Assembly (NCBI GenBank): GCA_963971285.1 | Contig: OZ020250.1 | Span: 19,434,783-19,498,782, forward strand | Reading direction: 5' to 3' | DNA: 64,000 nucleotides | From: Astropecten irregularis | Lineage: Eukaryota; Echinodermata; Asteroidea; Paxillosida; Astropectinidae | In this document: positions 45,301-52,674 of the stretch, one piece after another | Numbering within the stretch: position 1 is the first letter of the stretch | Layout: every line of letters starts with the position of its first letter | Program-made: the position numbers and the translations under genes | Notes under the pieces: model-generated | What the model saw: the letters and a program-made list of their open reading frames with translations, nothing else | Told to the model about the DNA's origin: nothing | Databases searched by the model: none

Positions 45301-46926
45301 TATCCATCTAAACCCTCAGCTCCTGTCAGTTCTAAAGAATTCATCTCTGTTGAACCCACCTCTGTTGAAGATGAATCGTCGGCTCAGAGTGCCTCATCCC
45401 TGCAAGCCACTCCATCGATTCAGCAGCCTTCAAGGGAGTCACTCATGGCCAGGAGGTCCTCTCTCATGACAAGTGCTTCAGGGAGACCGATTAATCCATT
45501 CAAGCTGCAACGTCTCAGACGACTATCTCTTGTAGACCAGGAATCCTCGCATTCAGTGGCAATGCTGTCGTCAACCTCTATTGCACAGGCTTCAATTGTG
45601 AACATTTCTCAAACAGCACCACCACCGCCTCCTCCTCCTACTGCCGTAGAGACCTCTTCCACTACGGTTGCCTTGGCCACTCATCCTCCTGCCAGCACCG
45701 CCCATTCCCCTGCAAGTGCGCCACCTTCAACATCTGCACCTCCTCCGGCCGTGGTGCATTCCAATGTTGCCCTCCCTCCAAGTGCGACTCCTACTGCTGT
45801 ATCACATCCTGCGCCTCCCATTGCTTCTACCCCTCCCTCAGTGACTCATGTCGTAACCTCTCCACCTGTTGGCGTTTCTGCCAGTGTAATGCCTCCCCCA
45901 CCCGCTCCTCCTCCACCTCCCCCTCCTCCAGCCCTGTCTGCAGGGGAGGCAATTACTCCGGCAGGCGCACCTCCGTCGGTAGCATCCCCACCATCTCGTG
46001 CCCCTAACACCAAAACACCAACTCCAGCTCCTTCTGCGGGCCAATCAACTGCGCCTCCTCACCCAGTGGCCGCTCTCATAAACTCTGCGTCCACCAGAAC
46101 AAAGGGACCAAAGTTCCTCGAGTCTGAAACCGTCACGGCAGGACCTACAGCAAAGGCACCAGATCTGAGAGGCCCGTCTGCCGGAGAGGCCGGTAAACCA
46201 GGACTGCCCGGTGGTACTTCTGGTGAATCTGCAGGAGTCGCGCCGCCTCCACCACCACCTCCTCCTCCTCCTCCCCCGGCTCTGTCGGACGCAGGGGCAG
46301 CTACCCCGGCAGGTGCACCTCCTTCGGCAGCTTCCCCACCATCCCATGCCCCTTCAGCCAGAGCAACACCTCCAGCACCTTCTGCAGGCCAGTCAACTGC
46401 GGCTCCTCACCCAGTAGCTGCTCTCATCAACTCTGCGTCCACCGGTAAAAAGGGTCCTAAGTTTCTAGTGTCTGAAACCGCTTCTTCAACATCACCGACA
46501 GCCGCTAAGCCAGGACCACCCAGTGGTACTTATGGCCAAAATGCCGGCGGTATGCCGCCTCCAGCACCTCCTCCTCCCCCACCGGCCCCATCTGACGCAG
46601 GTGCAATCACTCCGGCTGGCACACCTCCTTCGGCAGCTTCCCCACCATCTCGTGCCCCTGTGGCTAAACCATCAACCCCAGCACCTGCTGCGGGCCAGTC
46701 AACTGCGGCTCCTCACCCAGTGGCTGCTCTCATCAACTCTGCGTCCACCCGTAAAAAGGGCCCAAAGTTCCTCGCGTCTGAAACCGTGTCGGCAGCACCT
46801 ACCGTAGAAGCACCAAGTTCGAGAGGGCCACCCCCACCGGCCGGTGCTTCCGGAGGGCCCGGTGGTTCTGCCAATGCCGTGCCTGCTCCCCCACCACCAC
46901 CCCCTCTCCCCCCAAATGTTAACTGA
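31371..46926 (+). CDS. Ig/GCC2-GCC3 single-pass receptor with poly-proline cytoplasmic tail (11 exons)
   Basis: Joining 31371-31461, 31993-32391, 33195-33452, 34091-34159, 34756-34899, 35907-36200, 38536-38942, 39709-39856, 41539-41700, 43393-43477 and 43713-46926 gives 5,271 bases: 1,756 codons plus stop. Every junction is GT/AG and in phase. Predicted order: signal peptide (1-30), Ig-like 1 (about 40-155), Ig-like 2 (about 165-245), acidic linker (250-320), Ig-like 3 (321-418), a Cys-containing module (419-603), GCC2/GCC3 repeat (604-657), membrane helix (about 661-685), basic stop-transfer IEKHRRRKS and a tail to residue 1756. It is a type I surface protein, probably in adhesion or signalling linked to the actin cortex; that role is inference. 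The ligand is unknown. I recognise no named orthologue. Missed small exons cannot be excluded. Confidence 0.8.
31993..32391 (+). CDS. Receptor exon 2: Ig-like domain 1 (non-canonical cysteines)
   Basis: Acceptor ATTTTAG/GA, donor GTTG/GTGAGT, phase 1 to 1. Ig-like features are the core Trp in ISWFRR (W85), a charged CDR-like loop and LTIKILSEHD. The last part has SFKARV where YxCxV is expected, so the F-strand Cys is absent. Two cysteines lie close together at C43 and C53 (TCYLYTHETKTC). The Gly/Ala run GAGDGQGGAGG precedes the end. The fold assignment rests on pattern only. Confidence 0.8.
33195..33452 (+). CDS. Receptor exon 3: Ig-like domain 2
   Basis: Acceptor CGAATCTAG/AT, donor AGCG/GTAAAT, phase 1 to 1. 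It contains HFEWSKEG (W193), LLIRHF and the strong Ig signature EDSGVYVCEV (C230). The partner B-strand Cys is missing; the site reads RTAHFEW. The domain is encoded by a single exon with symmetric phases, as is usual for Ig domains. Confidence 0.88.
34091..34159 (+). CDS. Receptor exon 4: linker
   Basis: The acceptor TTTTTTTTTTCAG/CC is excellent. 69 bases encode AGSAHSEWSPSAPTDDLHYDEQY, an acidic Ser/Pro linker. Donor TATG/GTATTT, phase 1 to 1. Confidence 0.75.
34252..34495. repeat. MITE family F copy (hexamer-built ends) in receptor intron 4
   Basis: 244 bases with inverted ends GGGGCCTTTCTCAAAGC and GCTTTGAGAAAGGCCCT. The sub-terminal arms are imperfect hexamer runs: GGCTCCGGCTAAGGCTCCGG at the left, GAAGCCGGAGCCTGAGCCGG at the right. 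The inner block CTTCAGCATGGATTACAGAG is shared with the element at 24640. Confidence 0.8.
34756..34899 (+). CDS. Receptor exon 5: acidic linker
   Basis: Acceptor CATCGGCAG/GT. The product includes ALYELESPDVEGQQLPWTDD, then EAPPDDMDEAPLHIAEMVHT: acidic, Pro-rich and without Cys. I chose the donor GGAG/GTTTGT because it restores phase 1 for exon 6; GTGCAC at 34875 would not. The frame stays open 47 codons past this weak donor to a TAG at 35040-35042, which allows a truncated soluble form. Confidence 0.65.
35451..35700. repeat. MITE family G (TATTAGGGAGAC ends) in receptor intron 5
   Basis: Outer ends TATTAGGGAGACTTTC and CTAAAGTGTCTCCCTAATAT are inverted. Inside, AATAGGGAGAC and GTCTCCCTATT (35618-35647) form a perfect 11-bp hairpin with an 8-base loop, so the terminal motif occurs four times. 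Confidence 0.6.
35907..36200 (+). CDS. Receptor exon 6: Ig-like domain 3 (canonical)
   Basis: Acceptor CTATACAG/AT, donor GAAG/GTACGA, phase 1 to 1. It is the best Ig domain of the three: VYLSC (C335), FAWAR (W355) and LSVFGVGPNDSGMLECKV (C397) give the standard Cys-Trp-DxGxxxC spacing. One N-glycosylation sequon (NDS) sits in the EF turn. Confidence 0.92.
36325..36622. repeat. MITE family F copy with GGCTCA hexamer run
   Basis: About 12 GGCTCA-type hexamers at 36349-36420. The right arm is a decayed counterpart (GAGCTGCAGCCTGAAACAGA, GCCTAAGCCTCC). Ends are near AACGAATCGAAAC and GTTTCGTAAACGC. The interior TTTTCATTGAAGCTGAAGCT matches the family in inverted order. It lies in receptor intron 6. 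Confidence 0.65.
36617..36730 (+). repeat. SINE tail fragments
   Basis: TTTCAATGGCTTAAAATGAATCC is present twice in tandem, followed by CAGTTAGTGTCCCTTTTGGT. It corresponds to the tail of the SINE copy at 4190-4440; the tRNA part is absent. Confidence 0.5.
37711..37859. repeat. MITE family A copy 6
   Basis: Ends GGGGTCGATTTCACCAAACT and CTTTGTGAAATTGACCCC, in receptor intron 6. Confidence 0.88.
38536..38942 (+). CDS. Receptor exon 7: Cys-containing extracellular module
   Basis: Acceptor CGTTTTTAG/TG, donor AGCATG/GTGAGT, phase 1 to 0. It begins VYTLPDAVYSISVDYTVSSC, predicted mostly beta. A Ser/Asp-rich loop follows, with sequons NFT and NDS, then a long basic stretch (TRAVRRPGRDRD ... GGGRRVAVTRVG) and the cluster SECSMECMTG. 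No family was recognised; it directly precedes the GCC2/GCC3 region. The exon is GC-rich, so antisense frames stay open over it, but these are shadows. Confidence 0.8.
39709..39856 (+). CDS. Receptor exon 8: membrane-distal half of Cys-rich region
   Basis: Acceptor TTATTTTCAG/AT, donor TGCG/GTACGT, phase 0 to 1. It encodes IGTKLATFFHLEFEKGQYSN and ends SYRCDEGYGLHGSIC. The CxEGYxLxGSxC pattern is the typical lead-in to GCC2/GCC3 (ephrin-receptor-like) repeats. Confidence 0.85.
40675..40909. repeat. MITE family C copy in receptor intron 8
   Basis: Ends GGGTCAATTTCATAGAATAT and GCTCTATGAAATTGGCCC. The interior AAAGTCTTCCATGATCAAAC aligns with the copies at 6387 and 61877. Confidence 0.82.
41539..41700 (+). 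CDS. Receptor exon 9: GCC2/GCC3 (ephrin-receptor-like) Cys-rich repeat
   Basis: Acceptor ATGTTATAG/TG, donor CAAG/GTATAT, phase 1 to 1. ACKPGSYSELGSTECRQC and SVGTYQAAAGAVGCTDCP fit CxxGxY(x7)CxxCxxGTYQxxxGxxxCxxCP, with six cysteines (C606, C619, C622, C636, C639, C656). This small disulphide module is common in stalks of invertebrate surface proteins. It directly precedes the membrane helix. Confidence 0.9.
42121..42463. repeat. MITE family H (TTGTGTTGCCCTCA arms) in receptor intron 9
   Basis: Left arm AAGGCC, an A run, TTGTGTTGCCCTCA. Right arm TGAGGGCAACACAACAATTT, a T run, CGGCCT. A second inverted pair inside is ACTTTGGGTCGGG against CCGACCCAAAATTT. No frame of interest. Confidence 0.75.
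43114..43165 (+). ncRNA. Hammerhead ribozyme-like fold, probably inactivated
   Basis: Stem I is perfect: AAGGTCTC (43114-43121) pairs with GAGACCTT (43158-43165). The core CTGATGAG is at 43122-43129. Stem II is GACTA...TAGTC (43130-43149). The second core box reads AAAA instead of GAAA, so a catalytic G is lost. Then come C and GTT, the expected cleavage triplet. Stem III is only the ACGU palindrome, as in dimer-forming hammerheads of retroelements. The order is type I. Confidence 0.65.
43114..43285 (+). repeat. Family D repeat unit (hammerhead-bearing)
   Basis: Starts with the ribozyme-like fold and continues TTACGAGAAGTGCGAACGGA, then AAGTGCGAAAGTACGAACGA, CATGGTGTTTCCGCAAACCG and ACCAATTGTCACCATGCAAA. 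It is collinear with the right arm at 14162-14302 and with the minus strand of the 48564 copy. It lies in receptor intron 9, sense to the gene. Confidence 0.75.
43393..43477 (+). CDS. Receptor exon 10: transmembrane helix
   Basis: Acceptor after a long T run (TTTATCAG/TG), donor TACAG/GTAGGG, phase 1 to 2. It encodes VKTVIMATMLGAFGLMVVLG, then LLVSCILY. This is one hydrophobic helix of about 25 residues (661-685) with a GxxxxxxxG face. The next exon starts with the basic run RIEKHRRRKS, which fixes the orientation with the tail inside the cell. Confidence 0.88.
43713..46926 (+). CDS. Receptor exon 11: long cytoplasmic tail with poly-proline modules
   Basis: 3,214 bases, acceptor TTCTAAACAG/AA, stop TGA at 46924-46926. 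The juxtamembrane part is basic. Y787 lies in VHYGNL, which fits the ITIM pattern (V/I/L/S)xYxxL and also YxN. Y843 lies in YLNE, a Grb2-SH2-like YxN. The middle is Ser/Thr/Pro-rich, with SPRSLRSSTSSRSVSP and acidic DFSDSDSETE. From 45889 three tandem modules of 104-117 residues follow, each with a run of 6-12 prolines, the phrase HPVAALINSAST and a basic K-G-P-K-F-L box. A fourth proline run (PAPPPPPPLPP) ends the protein. It probably binds profilin, EVH1, SH3 or WW proteins; that is inference. The exon is GC-rich against its AT-rich flanks. Confidence 0.92.
45889..46878 (+). repeat. Three tandem coding modules in the receptor tail
   Basis: Modules at 45889-46239, 46240-46551 and 46552-46878. 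Shared order: poly-Pro, (A/I)TPAG(A/T)PPS, ASPPS, PAPxAGQST, HPVAALINSAST, KGPKFL, SET, then a Gly/Pro linker. They are similar at the DNA level as well, so the duplication is fairly recent or homogenised. Confidence 0.9.
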
Positions 46927-47134
46927 ATAGTAGGAACAAGCAACCAACGAGTTTATACCAAATGTAACAGCAAATTATTCGATTCCGTACATTCGCTTCC
47001 ACATCGGAGAATCATTAAAAGAATCATTAAATGTCCTGATAATGAATGAGCAGTGTCATTTCATCTCTCAATTCTAATCGTGTACACTCATTCTTGGCCG
47101 AATAGTTTCGAAAAAGAGGAAATGGAAGATGTTT

Positions 47135-47166
47135 ACGAGCAGCTCTACATTAGTAGAGCTGCTCGT
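47135..47166. other. Perfect 14-bp hairpin with 4-base loop
   Basis: ACGAGCAGCTCTAC, loop ATTA, GTAGAGCTGCTCGT. The stem can extend through GGAAGA against TCTTCC with a bulge. It lies 209 bases after the receptor stop codon, possibly in the 3' UTR or just beyond the poly(A) site. Confidence 0.7.
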
Positions 47167-48563
47167 TTCTTCCTTTTAAGTTTTCCGGCCTGGACGAATT
47201 AACGCCTACTCAATTATCCCCACAACTGGATTTTGTGTGAATGTAACACCAAAATAGTACATAAATACTTGTAGTATAAGCATGTATCAAAATGGTTGTG
47301 GTCCAGTAGATTTGCCTCAATTTCATGATTCGCCAAGCAAGGCGTATAAAACCAAGAATCACATCAGTCCTGCTAATTAAACATATGCTACTTAATTACT
47401 TCGTGTGTCCTTTTTCCTCGAGAGTGTCTTGATGAGGCTAAACTTTTGTAGCTTGCCTTCATGTGGGTAAACATTAATCCCATGTCCTTGGTGCCTAGCA
47501 CAGCCACAGACCATATTCAAGGAAACAAGGGCAACTTTGATAATTGTTCAGTTGTTTTCTGTTCATGATAAATATGAACGTCTTAAATATGAATTTAGAT
47601 TCATGCTCTCAAAACTCTCTCTGTCGAAGTTGTCTTACGGCCGTCGACTCTGTATTGAATACCATTAACTTGAGGCTTCGCAACCTCGGTAGATTACAGA
47701 TAACAAGAATTGTTGCGAGTACATTGCAAGTTGATCAGCAAGTTGACCAAGGATACCCGTGACCTCGACGTCAAACCTTGCTTCATACACTTACAATTAG
47801 CTTTATATACGTCTTATACAATATCACGTTCCATGTGTTAGATGAGCCTAGTCAATAGGCCTGAATGTGTTATATTTAAACATCGTGTTTATAAGTTTTA
47901 TCAATTAAGAGTGAGTTTTGCATTAATCTGATAGCTACTTGCGAAGCTGATGTTGAGAAGAAAACAAAAAATTTCTCGGAATGCCCATCATGGAGGTCGG
48001 TTTGATAAACGTCCGCACGCGGACAGTTAATGGCTGTTGAGATCTTTCGGCACGCGTGTGAGTTCGGTGTGTGTCTGTGACACATTCTGAGGGAATTAGC
48101 CTCACCGGCAAGCCGGCGTTTCACCAGACGGAGTGTAGTCCGTCGCTGTCTGCGAATCCAGCAAAACGGAAACGGGAGATTCTTTGGAACGGGCTTTAGG
48201 CCCACTCAGAGAGGCCGAGTCATTTTTCTGTTGTTGCATTTTGAGCTGTGTGCTGTTCCCTGACAAGTCAAGATGGCACAGGGAAGTATTTTATGGTCCA
48301 TGATGAGGTGTGTTAATAATCATAAGTGTCATTCAGAATGACACGAAGGATATGCAAGGCCAGTGAACCAACACTGTCGACCAGTGAACTTTTTTCCCCC
48401 CCCGTTTTGTGCAATTTATTTGAGCATTCACCTTTCCGACCTTTGTTCTATAGGAAGTAAGTTTGGATTAAGAATTCAAGTTTTGACGTCTTGTGTTGTG
48501 AGCTTGTAGTGGCAATTCAGTATTGTTGAAAAATGTTGTATAATGTCAAAAACAGATTTGAGG

Positions 48564-48677
48564 CTTTGCATGGTGACAATTAGTATGTGGATCGGTTTGC
48601 GGAAACACCATGTAAGAATCGTTCGTACTGTCGCACTTCTATTTCGTTCGCACTTCTCGTAAGGTCTCAACGTTTCG
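48564..48677 (-). repeat. Truncated family D repeat
   Basis: On the minus strand it starts CGAAACGTTGAGACCTTACG, which is exactly the 3' part of the hammerhead fold, and runs on to ACCATGCAAAGCCTCAAATC. The CTGATGAG half is missing, so the copy is cut inside the ribozyme. Confidence 0.7.
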
Positions 48678-48983
48678 TTTCTCCATATCTCTTATATACG
48701 CAATGTAGGCCTACCATTTGTCTCATATTCATTTCTGTAAAGTTGTTTGTATCCCGGATGTGGCTCGTATCTACAGCTTCCGGCCTGTGTCACGCTTTGT
48801 AAAACAAAGGTTGCTGTGTACTGCAGTGTTTATACCCTTGGTTTTTAGTAGCTCTATCTTTGGTGTGCGAATTGTGTGTAAGTTGTGTGTTTTTGTTTTG
48901 ACCATATCTGTCATTGAACCATTGAGAGTCCTGCCGATACGATACGATCGAACCACCATTTCGTCCGCATTCGTATGATCCCA

Positions 48984-49080
48984 TTATTATTACATTTCGG
49001 GTCACCACATTGTTGCATTTCGGGTTACAATATTGTTGCATTTCGGGTCGCAACATTGTTGGATTTCGGGTCACAACATT
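48984..49080 (+). repeat. 23-base tandem repeat, four copies
   Basis: Unit TTGTTGCATTTCGGGTCGCA + ACA with small changes. The first copy is part-degraded. Confidence 0.8.
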
Positions 49081-49094
49081 AAGCACGTATATAT

Positions 49095-49420
49095 GAAAAT
49101 GATAAACCTGTGCACAGCTGTGAAAATTTGAACTCAATCGGACATCTGAGTCACGAGAAAACAGCGAAAACTTTTCTTATATTTTTTCTTATTTCTTAAT
49201 TTTTCTTATAAAACTCAAAGAATGGTTTTGATCTTACCCCGAGATCAAAACTGTTTTCGGTCGTTGTTTGACTAATTTCTGGATGAATACACCATTTCAG
49301 GCGGAAATATTGTAACGGTATGTTTCTACCAGCACCATCTTCATTCCCTGAAAGTTATAAGTAAATCTGTGAACAATTCTGTCAGTTGGGTATGTTACCA
49401 TTCCTGTCCTGTATCTTTAA
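49095..49420 (+). repeat. Family B-related element (subfamily B2)
   Basis: The left part differs from family B (GAGCTCAATCGGACATCTGA-like, then GTCACGAGAAAA). The right part (CATTTCAGGCGGAAATATTG ... TCTGTGAACAATTCTG) matches family B. It ends in TTAA at 49417-49420, which is also the first TTAA of the next element. Related copies are at 32575-32872 and about 60743-61070. Confidence 0.65.
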
Positions 49421-50016
49421 AGGTAATATCATACTTTGGTTTTTGTCAAAGAAATACACATTTGTGATGTGATCTGGGAAAACCCTTCACATGGTGATTT
49501 TTTTCAGTTTTGAGTTATGTACATCAAATTAAAGTGGAAGTCTTGTTCTTTCCAAAACTGCTTTATTTATAATTATAGGATGTCCACAAGTCAGGTTATG
49601 CTCCCATGAAGTTCGGGAAACTGGTTCGCCTCATTTTGAGAAATAAAGCTTTAAAGTATAAAAGGAATACTTCTCATAACCAGGACAATTTCACTGATTG
49701 ACAGAACCTTTATAACAGCTGTAATAACATAATACAACCACTTTGGGGAGGTTTGGGTAGAATCGTACCGATATGTATCTGTTAAAAAGTATAAAACCCA
49801 CATTCTTGTGTCCGGCAACGCCTACAACCTTCCTTTTTAGGGGCGTGGTCCCCTTTTACCATAAGAGGGAGGCCAAGTAAAGCATTATAAGTTTAATAAT
49901 AACTGTGAGTGTAGTGTTGGAAATGCAATTTGTATGAGTTTGATTGATTTAATTTGATGGACTTTAGTGTTTGAGTCACTCTGACGTTCCTCATGATGGG
50001 GGCACACACCTAACAT

Positions 50017-50278
50017 CAACTCGTACGCTGTCCAACTCGTACACCGACAAACTCGTACGCCGACCAATGAAATGACTTTTCTTCTCAATTTGAAGGATTA
50101 AAAAAAAACTAATAAAAAAGCGACCAGCCCCTCAAAAAAAAAATTGATTTAATTATTTGAGTGGCGTACGAGTTGGTCAGCGTACGAGTTGGTTTGCGTA
50201 CGAGTTGGTCGGCGTATGAGTTGACAGCGTACGAGTTGACCAAACAGTGTACGAGTTGATTGGCGTACGAGTTGACCT
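50017..50278. repeat. Inverted arrays of CGTACGAGTTG
   Basis: Three copies of CAACTCGTAC-type boxes at 50017-50066, and seven GTACGAGTTG boxes (one with TATGAGTTG) at 50162-50278, spaced about 16-18 bases. The two sets are inverted around a 95-base spacer. Confidence 0.8.
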
Positions 50279-50504
50279 ACCAGTATAGTAGAAGGACTTC
50301 CGTAGTACAACAATTTGTTATTATTAATAGTCAACATTTTTGATAGGCTGATTGGGCCAAAGCCTGAGGGATATAAACAAAGAAAAATTGAACACTACTA
50401 GATTTCAATTTTGGACCCAAACAAACCTCGATCGTGGTGATATTCATCTAAACCAGCCTCGCTTATCACGTCAACATGATCACAAGCGGTAGCCTAACGT
50501 TAGT

Positions 50505-50732
50505 AACTATCGTTGCGCGTTGACGGTATCCCCATCATGTTTTATAAAAAATCTCTTCACATCTGAATGATCACTAGCATCTCTAGCTGTGAAATAATCA
50601 GCTATGGCCTCTTTCAAAGCTTGATCATCTAAGAACTTTGCAAATTCAGCCTTCTATTCTCATCCAATTCCAAACAAGCAGCAACTTTTGTCGTACATTT
50701 TCGACTCCGAGTCCGTGGAGGCCGCCATCTTG
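50505..50732 (-). pseudogene. Decayed minus-strand frame inside the nested transposon
   Basis: From ATG at 50727 (CCAAGATGGCGGCC) one frame reads MAASTDSESKMYDKSCC, then two stops (TGA, TAG) three codons apart. The same frame then stays open for about 45 codons, including AEFAKFLDDQALKEAIADYF and ending in TAG. The even, protein-like composition suggests a dead gene rather than chance. No family was recognised. Confidence 0.35.
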
Positions 50733-52321
50733 GATCGCAAGTCCAACACGCAAACGGAGCTCGCACTCCGTCGTTCAAACTTACTTTATAAGTTCAGAAC
50801 ATCTCAAAGTTATCACCAAACCACAGTTCATGAGTCACAAAATATCCCCATTTTTCTATGAGCACCAAATGTAGAAAATATAGCGATAAAACTACTGGGG
50901 AATTCATGTAAAAATAGAAGCAGCTGAGCGAGGTGTCGAAAAACTTGGTCGCAAGGTCAGTCAGACATACAGCATTGAACGTGCACAAAAAACCCTCGCT
51001 GTGTGTCATGTAATAATACACACGAACGCGGATTGATAATAACCTTGTTCAACAGTGATTAGGCTTTATTTTGGTGTATGATTCAGGCATGTACGATAAA
51101 GTACCGTGGAGTTATGATCGCTGTTGCGCATGTAAGTATACGGCCGCCGCTGTCCTTTCCAAACAAAATGGCGGATACCAAAAATAATTACGGCGTTGAA
51201 TCACCCGTCATCATAAAACTACATTTATAGGTATAAAACAGTATGATTTTGCACTAGAAATTCTACGAAATGATAATTTGGATATTAATGAACAAACCTG
51301 GGTCAAAAAATGAAATTGTCAAAAAAAATTCTTTTGGGACTATTTTTCGATTTTCTCAAAATCGGGTTCGGCGACATCCGACGGGTTTTCCCAGATCGCA
51401 TCACATTTATGGGTAAAAATATCAAGGAAGATACAGTAAAAGTCATCTGTGAAAATTTCAGTCCCATGCGGTGCCCACTTTTTGAGCAAACAGTGAAAAA
51501 CGGCGAGAGTAATTTTCTTAAGTCTTTTCTCTTTTATTGTTGATCTTTTAAAAGATCAACAATATTTTCGGTCGTTGTTTTACTAATTTCTGGATACATA
51601 CACCATTTCAGGCGGAAAAATTGTAACGGTATATTTCTACCACTACCATCTTCATACCCTGTAAGTTATACGTAAATCTGTGAACATTTCTGTTTTGGTG
51701 TCTTACCAAAGTGTGATACAACCTTTAAAGCAGCAAAATGCCTAACGTGAGGAGCAAACTCTTTCAAACAGAAGATCACCAAACTGATAGGAGGAAAACA
51801 AGACCTGACGGTTGTAGCTAGCACGCTGATTGAGAGGCGAGCTTATCTATCATGAATCATGTCATCCATCCACTCGCTGTCCACCCAGGACCGGTCACTC
51901 GGAATGCTCCGGACACACAGACCAGCGGCCGACATCAAACGACACCTGGTGCCGCCACGTCTCACGGCCCCACCGTGTGTGGCTGACGGCTCGGTAATCT
52001 GGAAACATTCACGGAACAGGGAAAAGTGGGAGAGGGGCAGAGAAAAAACATGCTGTTGCACGAAAGGTATCCTTACACCTCCTCAGAAAAACTCCGAGAA
52101 AGTCCTTGAACCGGTGGCTGTTATTAAGCCGTCCTGATGCGTGTTTTAACGGCCAGGTGCAGACGGTTTGAATATGTCACGTACGGTCCGCGGAAGGGAA
52201 TGTTATTTACACCATTCTGTTTAAAAATCTGGCAGTGGTGTTATGCAACTGCAGCGTGATTCAGCTAATTCGGAGTCTCATATTGAAGGTGTCATTCCCT
52301 TTTTTTGTCTAAAAGCCCATG

Positions 52322-52674
52322 TTAAAGTTAGTATCATACTTTGGTTTTTGTCAAAGAAATACAGATTCATGGGCAAAAATATCAAGGAAGATACAGTAAA
52401 AGTAATCTGTGAAAATTTCAGTCCCATACGGTGCCAACTTTTTGAGAAAACAGTGAAAAATGGCCACAGTATTTTCTCTTTTATTTTTGATCTTTTGAAA
52501 GATCAAAAAGATTGTCGGTCGTTGTTTTATTAATTCTGGATAAATACATCGTTTCAGGCGGAAACATTTTAACGGTCGGTTTCTACCAGCATCATCTTCA
52601 TACCCTGAAAGTTACATGTAAATCTGTGAACATTTCTGTTTTTGTCTCTTACCAAAGTATGATACAACCTTTAA
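52322..52674 (+). repeat. MITE family B copy
   Basis: TTAA at both ends, AGTTAGTATCATACTTTGG at the left and CCAAAGTATGATACAACCT at the right. The core is GATCTTTTGAAAGATC. Confidence 0.88.

Larger units (their letters stand above)
49464..51404. mobile_element. 1.94 kb non-autonomous DNA transposon with 22-bp TIRs
   Basis: Left end 49464-49485 and the complement of the right end 51383-51404 share GTGATGYGATCTGGGAAAAC + CC, 21 of 22 bases identical. The host direct repeat is CACATTT (49457-49463 and 51402-51408), of which ATTT is certain and CAC overlaps the TIR. The superfamily is not settled: an imperfect 8-bp repeat would suit hAT. It contains the GTACGAGTTG arrays and a decayed minus-strand frame. 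No transposase was recognised. Confidence 0.8.
49417..51728 (+). repeat. MITE family B copy split by a nested element
   Basis: Left part 49417-49463 (TTAAAGGTAATATCATACTT ... AATACACATTT), right part 51405-51728 (ATTTATGGGTAAAAATATCA ... AAGTGTGATACAACCTTTAA). Joined, they rebuild the normal family B sequence around ATTCATGGG. The 1,941 bases between them are a separate insertion. Confidence 0.85.

Noticed and set aside
45838-46347. Minus-strand Trp/Arg/Gly-rich frames in the receptor tail
   Set aside because: Complement of poly-proline codons; no independent support.
45889-46878. WH2 actin-binding motifs in the tail modules
   Set aside because: HPVAALINSAST...KGPKFL does not fit the LLxxIxxGxxLKK spacing; any actin link rests only on the proline runs.
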